DNA of 64,000 bases from Palsa-504 sp050011155 (GTDB lineage Bacteria; Actinomycetota; Actinomycetes; Streptosporangiales; Streptosporangiaceae). Shown here one piece after another: positions 57,279 to 64,000 of this stretch. Position 1 is the stretch's first letter. Each line of letters starts with the position of its first letter. Made by a program: the position numbers and the translations under genes. Location of the stretch: assembly GCA_050011155.1 (NCBI GenBank), contig JBEKJP010000005.1, forward strand, positions 48,884-112,883, in the 5' to 3' direction. The notes below the pieces were generated by a model, which saw only the letters and a list, made by a program, of their open reading frames with translations, had not been told where the DNA came from and searched no databases.

Positions 57279-58262
57279 CTAACCGTGGCCGAGTACCGGG
57301 TGCGGGACGTACGGCTCCTCGAGGCGGGCCGCCTCCTCGGCCGTGAGGGTGAGTTTTGTGGCGGCCAGCGCGTCGCTGACGTGGCCGAGCCGGGTGGCGC
57401 CGACGATGGGCGCGGTCACGCCGGGACGGCTCAGCAGCCAGGCCAGCGCGATCTGGGCCGGGGGAGCGCCCCGCTCCGCCGCCACCTCGGTCAGCCGGTC
57501 GACGACGTCGAAGTCGGCGCCGGTGCGGTACCGCTCGTCCGACAGCGGGTCGTCCCCCGCCCGGGCGGTGCGCCGCTCGCCCTGCCTGGTCCGGTTGCCG
57601 GCCAGCATCCCCCGGGCCAGCGGGCTGTACGGCAGCACGGCGACGCCCTGGTCGGCGCACAGCGGGAGCATCTCCCGCTCCTCCTCCCGGTACATCAGGT
57701 TGTAGTGGTTCTGCATGGCGGAGAACCTGGTCCAGCCGTGCCGTTCAGCGACATGCTGAGCCTTGGCGAACTGCCAGGCGAACATGCTGCTCGCGCCGAG
57801 GTAGCGGGCCTTGCCCGCGGTGACCACCTGGTGCAGCGCCTCCATCGTCTCCTCGACCGGCGTGTCGTAATCCCACCGGTGGATCTGGTACAGGTCCACG
57901 TACTCGGTGCCGAGCCGCCGCAGCGAGGCGTCGATCGCCGAGAGCACGTGCTTGCGGCTCAGGCCCCGGTCGTTGGGGCCGGGACCCATCGGGAAGAAGA
58001 CCTTGGTGGCCAGCACGTAGTCCTCGCGGCGGCCGAAGAGCCGGCCGAGCAAGTGCCCGGTGATCTCCTCGGTTACGCCGTCGGAGTAGGTGTCGGCCGT
58101 GTCGAAGAACGTGATGCCGCCGTCCACTGCCGCCTTCACGATCGGTTCGGCCGCCGCCTCGTCGAGATGCCAAGCCCGTTCGGACTGGCTGCCGTAACTC
58201 ATCATGCCCAGGCAGACTCGGGAGACCTTCAGCCCGGATGACCCCAGCCGTACGTAATCCAC
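57279..58262 (-). CDS. Aldo/keto reductase
   Basis: 327-residue NADPH-dependent TIM-barrel reductase with the complete catalytic tetrad Asp54, Tyr59, Lys87 and His128 and the ending IVGATRLGHVSDAL for the cofactor pocket. It resembles the YajO/Tas-like group of broad-specificity reductases. Only 3 bp separate its start from the end of the EamA transporter gene, so EamA, reductase and methyltransferase may form one transcript. Confidence 0.92.
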   Translation of the reverse strand: MDYVRLGSSGLKVSRVCLGMMSYGSQSERAWHLDEAAAEPIVKAAVDGGITFFDTADTYSDGVTEEITGHLLGRLFGRREDYVLATKVFFPMGPGPNDRGLSRKHVLSAIDASLRRLGTEYVDLYQIHRWDYDTPVEETMEALHQVVTAGKARYLGASSMFAWQFAKAQHVAERHGWTRFSAMQNHYNLMYREEEREMLPLCADQGVAVLPYSPLARGMLAGNRTRQGERRTARAGDDPLSDERYRTGADFDVVDRLTEVAAERGAPPAQIALAWLLSRPGVTAPIVGATRLGHVSDALAATKLTLTAEEAARLEEPYVPHPVLGHG

Positions 58263-58265
58263 GTG

Positions 58266-59198
58266 TCATTCCTCTCGTTGTCCGTCATGCCCGTGTCCGT
58301 CATGCCCGTGTCCGTCATGCCCGTGTCCGTCATGCACTGCCAGGCCGAGCACGACCAGGCCGATCCCGGCGCCGTCGGCGACGGTCGGGACCTGGCGCAG
58401 CACGACCGCGCCGATGACGGTGGCGAACACCGGCAGCAGCGCCAGCATGAGCGAGAACGTGGCGCGCGGCAGCCGGGCCATGGCCAGCTGGTCGGTCACG
58501 TAGGGGATCACCGATGAGCAGACGCCGACGCCGGCCCCGGCCAGCAGCAGGACCGGATGGCCGAACGCGGGCAGCGCGCCGCCCAGGCCCCACGGCGTCG
58601 CCGCCGCCGCGGCGATCAGCATGGCCGCCCCCAGCCGGTCGATCCCGCCCGGCCGGTCCCGGTCCGCGCTGGCTGAGTCCGGGCTGGCTGAGTCCGGGCT
58701 GGCTGAGTCCGGGCTGGCTGAGTCCGGGCCGCCGGCATTCGCGATGCGGTGGCCGAGCACGACGTACAGCATGAATAGCGCGCAGTTCGCGAACGCGAAC
58801 GCGAACCCGAGCGGCTGCCCGGTGAACCGGATCGCCGTCAGGGCGGCCACGCCCGCCGTGGTCAGCGCGAGGGCGGCCGCGTTGCGCCGGGTCCGGGCCC
58901 CGGCCGCGGCCAGGGTCACCGGGCCGAGGAACTCGATCGCGCCCACGGTCGAGAGCGGCAGCCGGTCCACCGCGAGGTAGAACGCCGTGTTCATCACGGC
59001 CAGCACCAGCCCCAGGGCCAGCAGGGTTTGGCGGCTGTCCCGGCTCAGCTCCCGGTACGCCCGCCACGGGCGTCGCCACAGCGCGAACACCGCGGCCGCG
59101 CTGGCCAGCCGCAGCCACGCCACCCCGAGCACGTCGAGCCGGGCGAACAGCAGCACCGCCAGCGACGGGCCCAGGTAGTGGAACACCGCGCTGACCAC
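58266..59198 (-). CDS. EamA/RhtA-type metabolite exporter with repeat-encoded loop and His-rich tail
   Basis: 310-residue inner-membrane transporter with about ten helices in two EamA halves. RhtA relatives export threonine/homoserine. Two in-frame 15-bp minisatellites shape it: one encodes (SPDSA)4 in a central loop, the other a C-terminal HGHDG-repeat tail that could bind metal. The conserved-looking segment RIPPQSYF lies just upstream of the first standard start (GTG 59198) and is preceded by an in-frame stop, so initiation may be at a non-standard ATT/ATC codon. Divergent from an Lrp-type regulator, its probable controller. Confidence 0.85.
   Translation of the reverse strand: MVSAVFHYLGPSLAVLLFARLDVLGVAWLRLASAAAVFALWRRPWRAYRELSRDSRQTLLALGLVLAVMNTAFYLAVDRLPLSTVGAIEFLGPVTLAAAGARTRRNAAALALTTAGVAALTAIRFTGQPLGFAFAFANCALFMLYVVLGHRIANAGGPDSASPDSASPDSASPDSASADRDRPGGIDRLGAAMLIAAAAATPWGLGGALPAFGHPVLLLAGAGVGVCSSVIPYVTDQLAMARLPRATFSLMLALLPVFATVIGAVVLRQVPTVADGAGIGLVVLGLAVHDGHGHDGHGHDGHGHDGQREE
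58281..58340. repeat. 15-bp tandem repeat at the 3' end of the exporter gene
   Basis: TCCGTCATGCCCGTG repeats three times exactly (58281-58325) with a partial fourth copy to 58340. Read on the minus strand it encodes the HGHDG-type tail. Confidence 0.9.
58671..58730. repeat. 15-bp tandem repeat, four copies, inside the exporter gene
   Basis: GGCTGAGTCCGGGCT is repeated four times (58671-58730, the last base of the final copy differing). It encodes a Ser-Pro-Asp-Ser-Ala loop repeat on the minus strand; unit length keeps the frame. Confidence 0.9.
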
Positions 59199-59364
59199 GA
59201 AGTACGACTGCGGGGGAATCCGCCGGTTGCGGCTGATCTGGCACTAGGGCAGCATATGAAGGTGGTTGACGGATCCGGAAGGATTAAGCACGAAAGAAAT
59301 CAATAAAATGTCATCAAAACAAAGAAATTTCGTGCGCCAGGCCTTCGAAATACCGGAAGCGCCG

Positions 59365-59802
59365 ATGGATGCCGTCGACCGCAGGATCGCCGCGGAACTC
59401 CAGGCCGAGCCCCGGCTGCGGATCGCGGAGCTGGCCCGGCGGATCGGGCTGTCCGGGCCGGCCGTCGCCGACCGGCTGCGCCGCCTGGAGGAAACCGGCA
59501 CCCTGTCCTACCGGGCCGAGGTCGACCCCCGGGCGCTGGGCTACACGCTGTTCGCCATCGTCCGGATCAGCCCGTCGGGCGGCGGGCTGCGGCTGATCCC
59601 CGGCATCGCCCGCGAGCTGCCGGCCGTCACCGAGTGCTACCGGATCACCGGTGAGGACTGCTACTTCATGAAGGTCCACCTGCGCTCCATCGACGAGCTC
59701 GAGCCCATCCTGGACCTGTTCACCCCGCACGGCCGCACCACCACCTCGATCGTGCACTCGGCTCCCGTCCCGCCGCGCCCGCTGCCCATCCCCGCGCCCT
59801 GA
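59365..59802 (+). CDS. Lrp/AsnC-family regulator
   Basis: 145-residue regulator with a winged HTH (DAVDRRIAAELQAEPRLRIAELARRIGLSGPAVADRLRRLEE) and a C-terminal RAM/AsnC ligand domain. ATG 59365 with GGAAG 6 nt upstream fits the usual start; GTG 59332 and ATG 59308 are open further upstream. The AT-rich leader contains CACGAAA (59289-59295) and TTTCGTG (59328-59334), an inverted pair that may be an operator. Divergent orientation to the EamA exporter suggests control of amino acid export. Confidence 0.88.
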   Translation: MDAVDRRIAAELQAEPRLRIAELARRIGLSGPAVADRLRRLEETGTLSYRAEVDPRALGYTLFAIVRISPSGGGLRLIPGIARELPAVTECYRITGEDCYFMKVHLRSIDELEPILDLFTPHGRTTTSIVHSAPVPPRPLPIPAP

Positions 59803-59831
59803 GCGAGGCGCCACGGGACCGGGCGGGCAGG

Positions 59832-61070
59832 TCAGTCGAGAAAGTCCCGGAGGAGGTTGGATCGGGACGGGTGTCGCAGCTTGTACATGGTCTTGGACTC
59901 GATCTGGCGGATCCGCTCCCGGGTGACGCCGTACACCTTGCCGATCTCGTCAAAGGTCTTGGGCTGGCCGCCGGCCAGCCCGAACCGCAGGGACACCACG
60001 CCGGCCTCGCGCTCGGACAGCGTGCCGAGCACCGAGTGCAGCTGCTCCTGGAGCAGGGTGAAGCTGACCGCCTCGCCGGGCTGAACGGCCCCGGAGTCCT
60101 CGATCAGGTCGCCGAACTCGCTGTCGCCGTCCTCGCCGAGCGGGGTGTTCAGGGAGATCGGCTCGCGGCCGTACTGCTGCATCTCGCTGAGCTTCTCCGG
60201 GGTCACGTCCAGCTCGGCCGCGAGCTCCTGGAGGGTAGGCTCGCGCCCCAGGTCCTGCAGCAGCTGGCGCTGCACCCGCGCCAGCGTGGTGATGGCCTCG
60301 GCGACGTGTACCGGAAGGCGGATGGTGCGGGCCTGGTCGGCCATCGCCCGGGTGATCGCCTGCCGGATCCACCAGGTGGCGTACGTGGAGAACTTGTAGC
60401 CCTTGGTGTAATCGAACTTCTCCACCGCCCGGATCAGCCCCAGGTTCCCCTCCTGGATCAGGTCCAGGAACAGCATCCCCCGCCCGGTGTACCGCCTGGC
60501 CAGCGAGACGACCAGGCGCAGGTTGGCCTCAACCAGGTGATTCTTGGCGAGCCTGCCGTCTTCGGCGACCTCCTCGAGGTCGACGCTCTGGCCGGCGCGG
60601 AGCGCCGGGCCGGCGCCGGCGAGCTTCTCCTCGGCGAACAGGCCCGCCTCGATCCGCTTGGCCAGCTCGACCTCCTGCCTCGCGTCGAGCAGTGCCACCT
60701 TGCCGATCTGCTTGAGGTAGTCCTTAACCGGGTCGGCGGAAGCGCCGGCGGCTGCCACCCGGACGGCGGGAAGGTCCTCGTCGTCCTCGCCGGAAACCAG
60801 CGGCTCGTCCTGCCTCTGCTCACCGGTCGCCTTCTGCGGAGCGCGCGGAGACACGTTGCCGCGCGTCATCGCCGCCAGGCTGAGGACGGCCTGGCGCTGG
60901 ATCAGCATGAGCACCGGGTTGGCCCCGTCCGCACCGCGGACCCGGATCCAATGCGTGGTGCCGCCGACCTGGATGGCCTCAAGCCTGTCGGCGATTCCCG
61001 CGCAGGTCCCGGCCACGATGCGGTCCTTCCCGGGACGCACCAGGATCTCAGTTCCGTTTCCGCCGCTCAT
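59832..61070 (-). CDS. HrdB/SigA-like RNA polymerase sigma factor (group 2 type)
   Basis: 412-residue sigma-70 factor. Region 1.2 begins DPVKDYLKQIGKVALL. Region 2 includes FDYTKGYKFSTYATWWIRQAITRAMADQARTIRLPVH. Region 3 (EPTLQELAAELDVTPEKL) and region 4.2 (TFDEIGKVYGVTRERIRQIESKTMYKLRHP) follow. The N-terminal about 110 residues are not sigma-like and lack the long acidic region 1.1 of the principal factor, so this is probably an alternative HrdB relative. ATG 61070 has GAGG upstream; ATG 60869 would remove the odd leader. Confidence 0.93.
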   Translation of the reverse strand: MSGGNGTEILVRPGKDRIVAGTCAGIADRLEAIQVGGTTHWIRVRGADGANPVLMLIQRQAVLSLAAMTRGNVSPRAPQKATGEQRQDEPLVSGEDDEDLPAVRVAAAGASADPVKDYLKQIGKVALLDARQEVELAKRIEAGLFAEEKLAGAGPALRAGQSVDLEEVAEDGRLAKNHLVEANLRLVVSLARRYTGRGMLFLDLIQEGNLGLIRAVEKFDYTKGYKFSTYATWWIRQAITRAMADQARTIRLPVHVAEAITTLARVQRQLLQDLGREPTLQELAAELDVTPEKLSEMQQYGREPISLNTPLGEDGDSEFGDLIEDSGAVQPGEAVSFTLLQEQLHSVLGTLSEREAGVVSLRFGLAGGQPKTFDEIGKVYGVTRERIRQIESKTMYKLRHPSRSNLLRDFLD

Positions 61071-61203
61071 ACGGTCATCCTCGGGGTGACCCCGGGGATA
61101 GCTGGCCGCCGACGGCGGCTGATCTCGGTGCCTACTTGCAGGCTATGCTTGATATTTAAACCTAGCAATTTTTTTCCAGAAATGAATATGGTAATTTATG
61201 CCC

Positions 61204-61503
61204 ATGGCGGAATGGGCCTTCCTGACCAACCATGCCCGGGTCCTGCTGCACCTCGCCTACGACCCGGGTGCGAGACTGCGCGACATCGCGGCCAGCCTGG
61301 GCATTACCGAGCGTCGCGCCCACGGCATCATCACCGACCTGGCCGAGGCCGGCTACGTGATCACGCAGAAAGACGGCCGCCGCAACCGCTACCAGATCCA
61401 GGCCCACCTGCCGGTACCCGAGCCGGGGACCAGAGAGCCGGCCGTCCGCGAGGTCGTCGCGCTGTTCGCCGCCCGGAACCAGACCGGAACCGAGCCACGC
61501 TAA
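61204..61503 (+). CDS. Small winged-helix regulator (MarR-like)
   Basis: 99-residue protein of a common actinobacterial family. The start AEWAFLTNHARVLLHLAYDPGARLRDIAASLGITERRAHGIITDLAEAGYV is a winged HTH, followed by a short DGRRNRYQIQ wing. ATG 61204 is preferred over ATG 61198 because TAATTT (61192-61197) is a TANNNT hexamer placed 6 nt before it, implying a leaderless transcript. It is divergent from the sigma factor gene; its targets are unknown. Confidence 0.85.
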   Translation: MAEWAFLTNHARVLLHLAYDPGARLRDIAASLGITERRAHGIITDLAEAGYVITQKDGRRNRYQIQAHLPVPEPGTREPAVREVVALFAARNQTGTEPR

Positions 61504-61811
61504 TAGCTTGATCATTATTTCCGAAAATATTTTGCTAGTTTCCGGTGCCGGGCTGACGCTGATCCGGCCGGTCGATGCCGTGGCCTATTTCCGGGGGGTG
61601 CAGCTCGTCTGAAGGGACTTCCGCCTCTTGAAATGCAGTGCCTGCACGTTGCCGCGCGGCTCCGGACATGTTGACCGGCGGCCTCAACTCATTTCTCGAT
61701 AGGCGGGTATGCGTCTGCCTAGCGCTGTCGTACGCGCGGGCTCCGCATTGTTTGACGAGGGCGGAGTCGCTGCCCTAGTGTGTTAGCAACCTAAGACACT
61801 GGAGCGCTGAT
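61504..61811. other. AT-rich intergenic region, no gene
   Basis: About 300 bp without a credible coding frame. The first 45 bp are strikingly AT-rich for this genome. The right end holds the promoter and operator of the GntR gene. Confidence 0.6.
61752..61800 (+). promoter_or_regulatory. GntR gene promoter with overlapping inverted-repeat operator
   Basis: TTGACG (61752-61757), an 18-bp spacer and TAGTGT (61776-61781) make a good sigma-70 promoter. AGTGTGTTAG (61777-61786) and CTAAGACACT (61791-61800) form an inverted repeat with one mismatch and a 4-bp spacer, covering the -10. This is the expected autorepression design of YtrA-type regulators. Confidence 0.7.
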
Positions 61812-62204
61812 GTGATCAGATTCCGGGTGGACGGCCGGTCCGGGGTGCCGCCTTACCAGCAGATCGTGCGGCAGGCGCGGCAGGCGCTGCGGATGGGCGT
61901 GCTTTCTGTGGGTGACCAGCTGCCGAGCGTGCGGGAGGTGGTCGCGGTGACGGCGGTCAACCCCAACACGGTGCTGAAGGCCTACCGCGACCTGGAACGC
62001 GAGGGCCTAGTGGAGGCGCGGTCTGGGCAGGGCACGTTCGTGCGCGGCCGGCCGCCGGGGCCGCCGCCTGGCACGCACGCACGGCTGGGCCGCACGCTGG
62101 CGGGCTGGGTGCGCGAGGCGCGGGCCGCCGGGCTGGACGACGAGGCGATCACATCGCTGCTGCAGCTCACGCTGCAGGCCGCTGCTGAGGAGGACATCGC
62201 ATGA
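61812..62204 (+). CDS. YtrA-subfamily GntR regulator
   Basis: 130-residue regulator with a GntR winged helix (IRFRVDGRSGVPPYQQIVRQARQALRMGVLSVGDQLPSVREVVAVTAVNPNTVLKAYRDLEREGLVE) and the short YtrA C-terminal helices. GTG 61812 follows GGAG (61801-61804). Overlaps the ABC ATPase gene by 4 bp; YtrA regulators usually repress their own ABC transporter operon. The regulator looks intact although the transporter is broken. Confidence 0.9.
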   Translation: MIRFRVDGRSGVPPYQQIVRQARQALRMGVLSVGDQLPSVREVVAVTAVNPNTVLKAYRDLEREGLVEARSGQGTFVRGRPPGPPPGTHARLGRTLAGWVREARAAGLDDEAITSLLQLTLQAAAEEDIA

Positions 62205-62776
62205 AACCCGTGATCGAGACCAGCGGGCTGACCAAGCGCTACCGCCGGGTCACCGCCCTGAACGACTGCACCATCAGCGTGCCCGAGGGCCGGATATCGG
62301 CACTGGTGGGGCCGAACGGCGCGGGCAAGACCACGCTGCTGCGGCTGCTGGCCGGGCTCGCCGCGCCGACCGGGGGCCGCGCCGAGGTGCTCGGCAGGCC
62401 GCCACGGGAGGATCCAGCCTACCTGGCTGAGATCGGCTTCCTGGCCCAGGAGATCCCGCTGTACCAGCGGCTGACCGCCGAGGACCACATCGGGATCGGC
62501 GCGCACCTCAACCAGCGCTGGGACGGGAAGCTGGCGCGGGAGCGGCTCGCCGGCCTGAAGATACCGCTGGACCGGCCGGCCGGGAGGCTATCCGGGGGCC
62601 AGCGCGCCCAGCTCGCGCTGGCGCTGGCGCTGGCGCTGGCGCTGGCCAAGCGGCCCCGGTTGCTGCTGCTTGACGAGCCGCTGGCTGCGCTCGACCCGCT
62701 GGCCCGGCGGGACTTCCTCGCGGCGCTGGCCGAGGCGGCGGGTCAGGTCTTTCCCTCAGCAGCCCCACGTTCCTGA
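62201..62776 (+). pseudogene. Truncated ABC transporter ATPase, 3' end deleted
   Basis: The frame encodes 191 residues: Walker A GPNGAGKTT, signature LSGGQRAQ, Walker B LLLLDEPLAALDP and D-loop. After about residue 180 (AALAEAAGQ) it loses homology and stops; the switch histidine and about 110 further residues of a normal protein are missing. In the adjacent frame the sequence continues as permease. It is best explained by a deletion joining the two genes around 62740-62750. A GCGCTG microsatellite expands the LALALA helix. Confidence 0.75.
62615..62644. repeat. Hexanucleotide repeat GCGCTG x5
   Basis: Five exact copies encode an alternating Leu-Ala run between the LSGGQ signature and Walker B of the truncated ATPase, longer than usual for this position. 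Confidence 0.85.
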
Positions 62777-63483
62777 CGCTCGTCGTGGCGACATCCGCGG
62801 TGCCGCTGCTGCCCGGGCTGTTCTGGGGCGCCCCGATGGTGGCGAGCGAACTGGAGGCTGGAACGCACCAGTTCGCCTGGACGCAGAGCATCACCAGGCG
62901 CCGCTGGCTGGCGGTCAGGGCCGCATGGCTGCTGCTGGCCGCCGTCGTCCTCTCCGGCATAGTCTCGGCCGTCGTCACCTGGTGGTCAGGCCCGGACAAC
63001 GCGCTCAACGCCGACGCCTTCCTGACCAACCATTTCGACACCACCGGCATCGTGCCGGCCGGCTACGCGCTCTTCGCGATGGCCCTGGGCATCTGCGCCG
63101 GCGCACTGCTGCGGCGCACCGTGCCCGCGCTGGCCGTCACCCTGGCCGGCTTCACCGGTCTCCGGGCGCTCACAGCACTGTGGCTCCGGCCGCATTACCT
63201 GAGCCCGGTCACCGTGTACTACAAGCTCACCGCGCCTTTCAGCCCGGCCGGGTCCTACCTGGGAATCGCCCAGGGCATCATCGGGCCGCACGGCCAGACC
63301 GCGGTACCCGGCAACGACGCGCCCAGTTACGACGGCGTACCGATCCCGGCCGCATGCCTGCACGCCGCGGCCTCGCCCAACCCGCAAGCGCCCGTGCCCT
63401 GCCTAGCAGCGCACGGCTACCACGGTTACCTGACCTACCAGCCGGCCAGCAGGTTCTGGGCGTTCCAGCGGCGGGACGCATAA
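62743..63483 (+). pseudogene. Truncated ABC transporter permease
   Basis: From about 62743 the frame reads SGLSLSSPTFLTLVVATSAVPLLPGLFWGAPMVASELEAG and onward, the middle and C-terminal part of a permease usually following YtrA-type ATPases. The N-terminal portion is absent. The end reads YQPASRFWAFQRRDA; in relatives a last membrane helix lies between WAFQ and the terminal RRDA, so this too seems deleted. The first start codon, GTG 62785, has no ribosome site. Confidence 0.7.
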
Positions 63484-63484
63484 C

Positions 63485-63658
63485 CCGGACGAAATCAAGC
63501 AAGTCCAGGTCAACCGTGAAATCAGGCCCCACGAACACCGGGTCACCCGCTTGCAGGCCGATCCGCGCCACCGCCGCCGGCAGCGACTTCACCCCGAGCA
63601 CGCCCTCGGCCGGCAGCAATCCCCACCGCCCGGATCCGGCACCCACACCACACGCCAC
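63485..63658 (-). pseudogene. Integrase N-terminal remnant
   Basis: About 58 residues on the minus strand (LLPAEGVLGVKSLPAAVARIGLQAGDPVFVGPDFTVDLDLLDFVR) resemble the start of actinobacterial tyrosine-type integrases. The frame then runs into antisense permease sequence, so the core-binding and catalytic domains are missing. The match is from family memory and short. Confidence 0.4.
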
Positions 63659-63742
63659 TGACTTGCCACCATGCCTCCCCCGAAGCTAACGAAGCACTCC
63701 GGGACGGCCGCGCATAAGGAAGGCGACTGGCCGCCACCGCGC

Positions 63743-63767
63743 GTGCGGTCGACCTGGTCGACCGCAC
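63743..63767. repeat. 25-bp perfect palindrome
   Basis: Arms GTGCGGTCGACC (63743-63754) and GGTCGACCGCAC (63756-63767) around a single T. It lies between the integrase remnant and a partial gene; an operator, recombination site or terminator are all possible. Confidence 0.75.
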
Positions 63768-63797
63768 CGCAGGAGGCCATCCCAACCTGCCGCCCTC

Positions 63798-64000
63798 TCA
63801 GGAGTTCCAGGCGGCCTGGATCGCTGCGGCTTCGCGTTCCGCCTGCCGCTTGCCGATCTGGAGCGCCTTGATGGTGAAGTTCGGGTCCATCAGATTCGCC
63901 GGAGCCTGGGTGTCGCTGAAATCGGGTTCGACCGCTACCACCCGTCTGGTTTCGCGCAACTGTGCCAATTCAGCGTCCGCCGTGGCGTCGGAGAAGGCCG
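63798..64000 (-). CDS. Partial unknown protein at the right edge (C-terminus only)
   Basis: The last 67 codons of a minus-strand gene that begins beyond the window: ...ETRRVVAVEPDFSDTQAP, then ANLMDPNFTIKALQIGKRQ and a helical AEREAAAIQAAWNS ending at TGA (63798-63800). The amino-acid pattern is protein-like, with a charged amphipathic C-terminal helix, but I do not recognise the family. Its proximity to the integrase fragment hints at a mobile element. Confidence 0.45.
   Translation of the reverse strand, partial: AFSDATADAELAQLRETRRVVAVEPDFSDTQAPANLMDPNFTIKALQIGKRQAEREAAAIQAAWNS

Noticed and set aside
59871..61511. Long plus-strand frame across the sigma factor gene
   Set aside because: Antisense to a clear sigma-70 gene; the translation is low-complexity with no motif.

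Overview
The window is about 64 kb of very high-GC DNA with dense, overlapping genes. It comes from the chromosome of a filamentous-type actinomycete. The supporting evidence is an XRE-DUF5753/DUF397 regulator pair, GAF-ANTAR and STAS regulators, an F420-type luciferase-like oxidoreductase, an HrdB-like sigma factor, GTG/TTG starts, leaderless genes and a rare TTA codon in a large regulator. Genus cannot be assigned from the sequence alone. No rRNA, tRNA, CRISPR array or complete insertion sequence was found.

Layout. 0.1-7.4 kb holds regulatory genes: XRE/DUF397, a STAND NB-ARC-TPR regulator, an AAA+ ATPase, and a STAS/GAF-ANTAR pair. 7.6-26.5 kb is an organophosphorus-scavenging region. It has two paralogous lipoprotein-permease-permease-ATPase ABC importers. 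One is followed by a metallophosphoesterase and sits beside a LacI regulator. The other is followed by a phosphonatase-like HAD hydrolase, an FAD oxidoreductase, a TmpA-like 2-oxoglutarate oxygenase, a TmpB/PhnZ-like HD oxygenase and a GntR/UTRA regulator. An NHL-propeller/phospholipase C-type fusion follows. Similar operator-like sites (TTGNCTAGNCAA type) lie in front of both the second importer and the catabolic genes. The likely logic is uptake of an aminoethylphosphonate (possibly N-methylated), oxidation or hydroxylation, C-P cleavage and release of phosphate.

26.9-34.4 kb carries a conserved unknown protein, a structured intergenic region, acetoacetyl-CoA synthetase, an amidohydrolase and aminopeptidase N. 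34.5-40.2 kb is a complete Liv-type ABC importer with a TetR regulator. 40.3-44 kb has IPP isomerase, an IlvD/Edd dehydratase, and a nitrile hydratase/thiocyanate hydrolase-family enzyme encoded by three overlapping genes. 44-49.9 kb has an ECF sigma factor with a membrane partner, a MocR regulator, an LLM oxidoreductase and an ABC-F protein. 49.9-52.8 kb is a divergent SPFH / AIM24-AIM24 set in which all three proteins carry zinc ribbons. 52.9-56.5 kb is an ABC exporter with a two-component system. 56.5-61.5 kb has a methyltransferase, an aldo/keto reductase, an EamA exporter with an Lrp regulator, and a group 2 sigma factor.

61.8-64 kb is decaying DNA. A YtrA-type GntR gene with a well-formed promoter/operator drives an ABC ATPase gene fused by deletion to the remains of its permease, followed by an integrase-like fragment, a 25-bp palindrome and a partial gene at the right edge.
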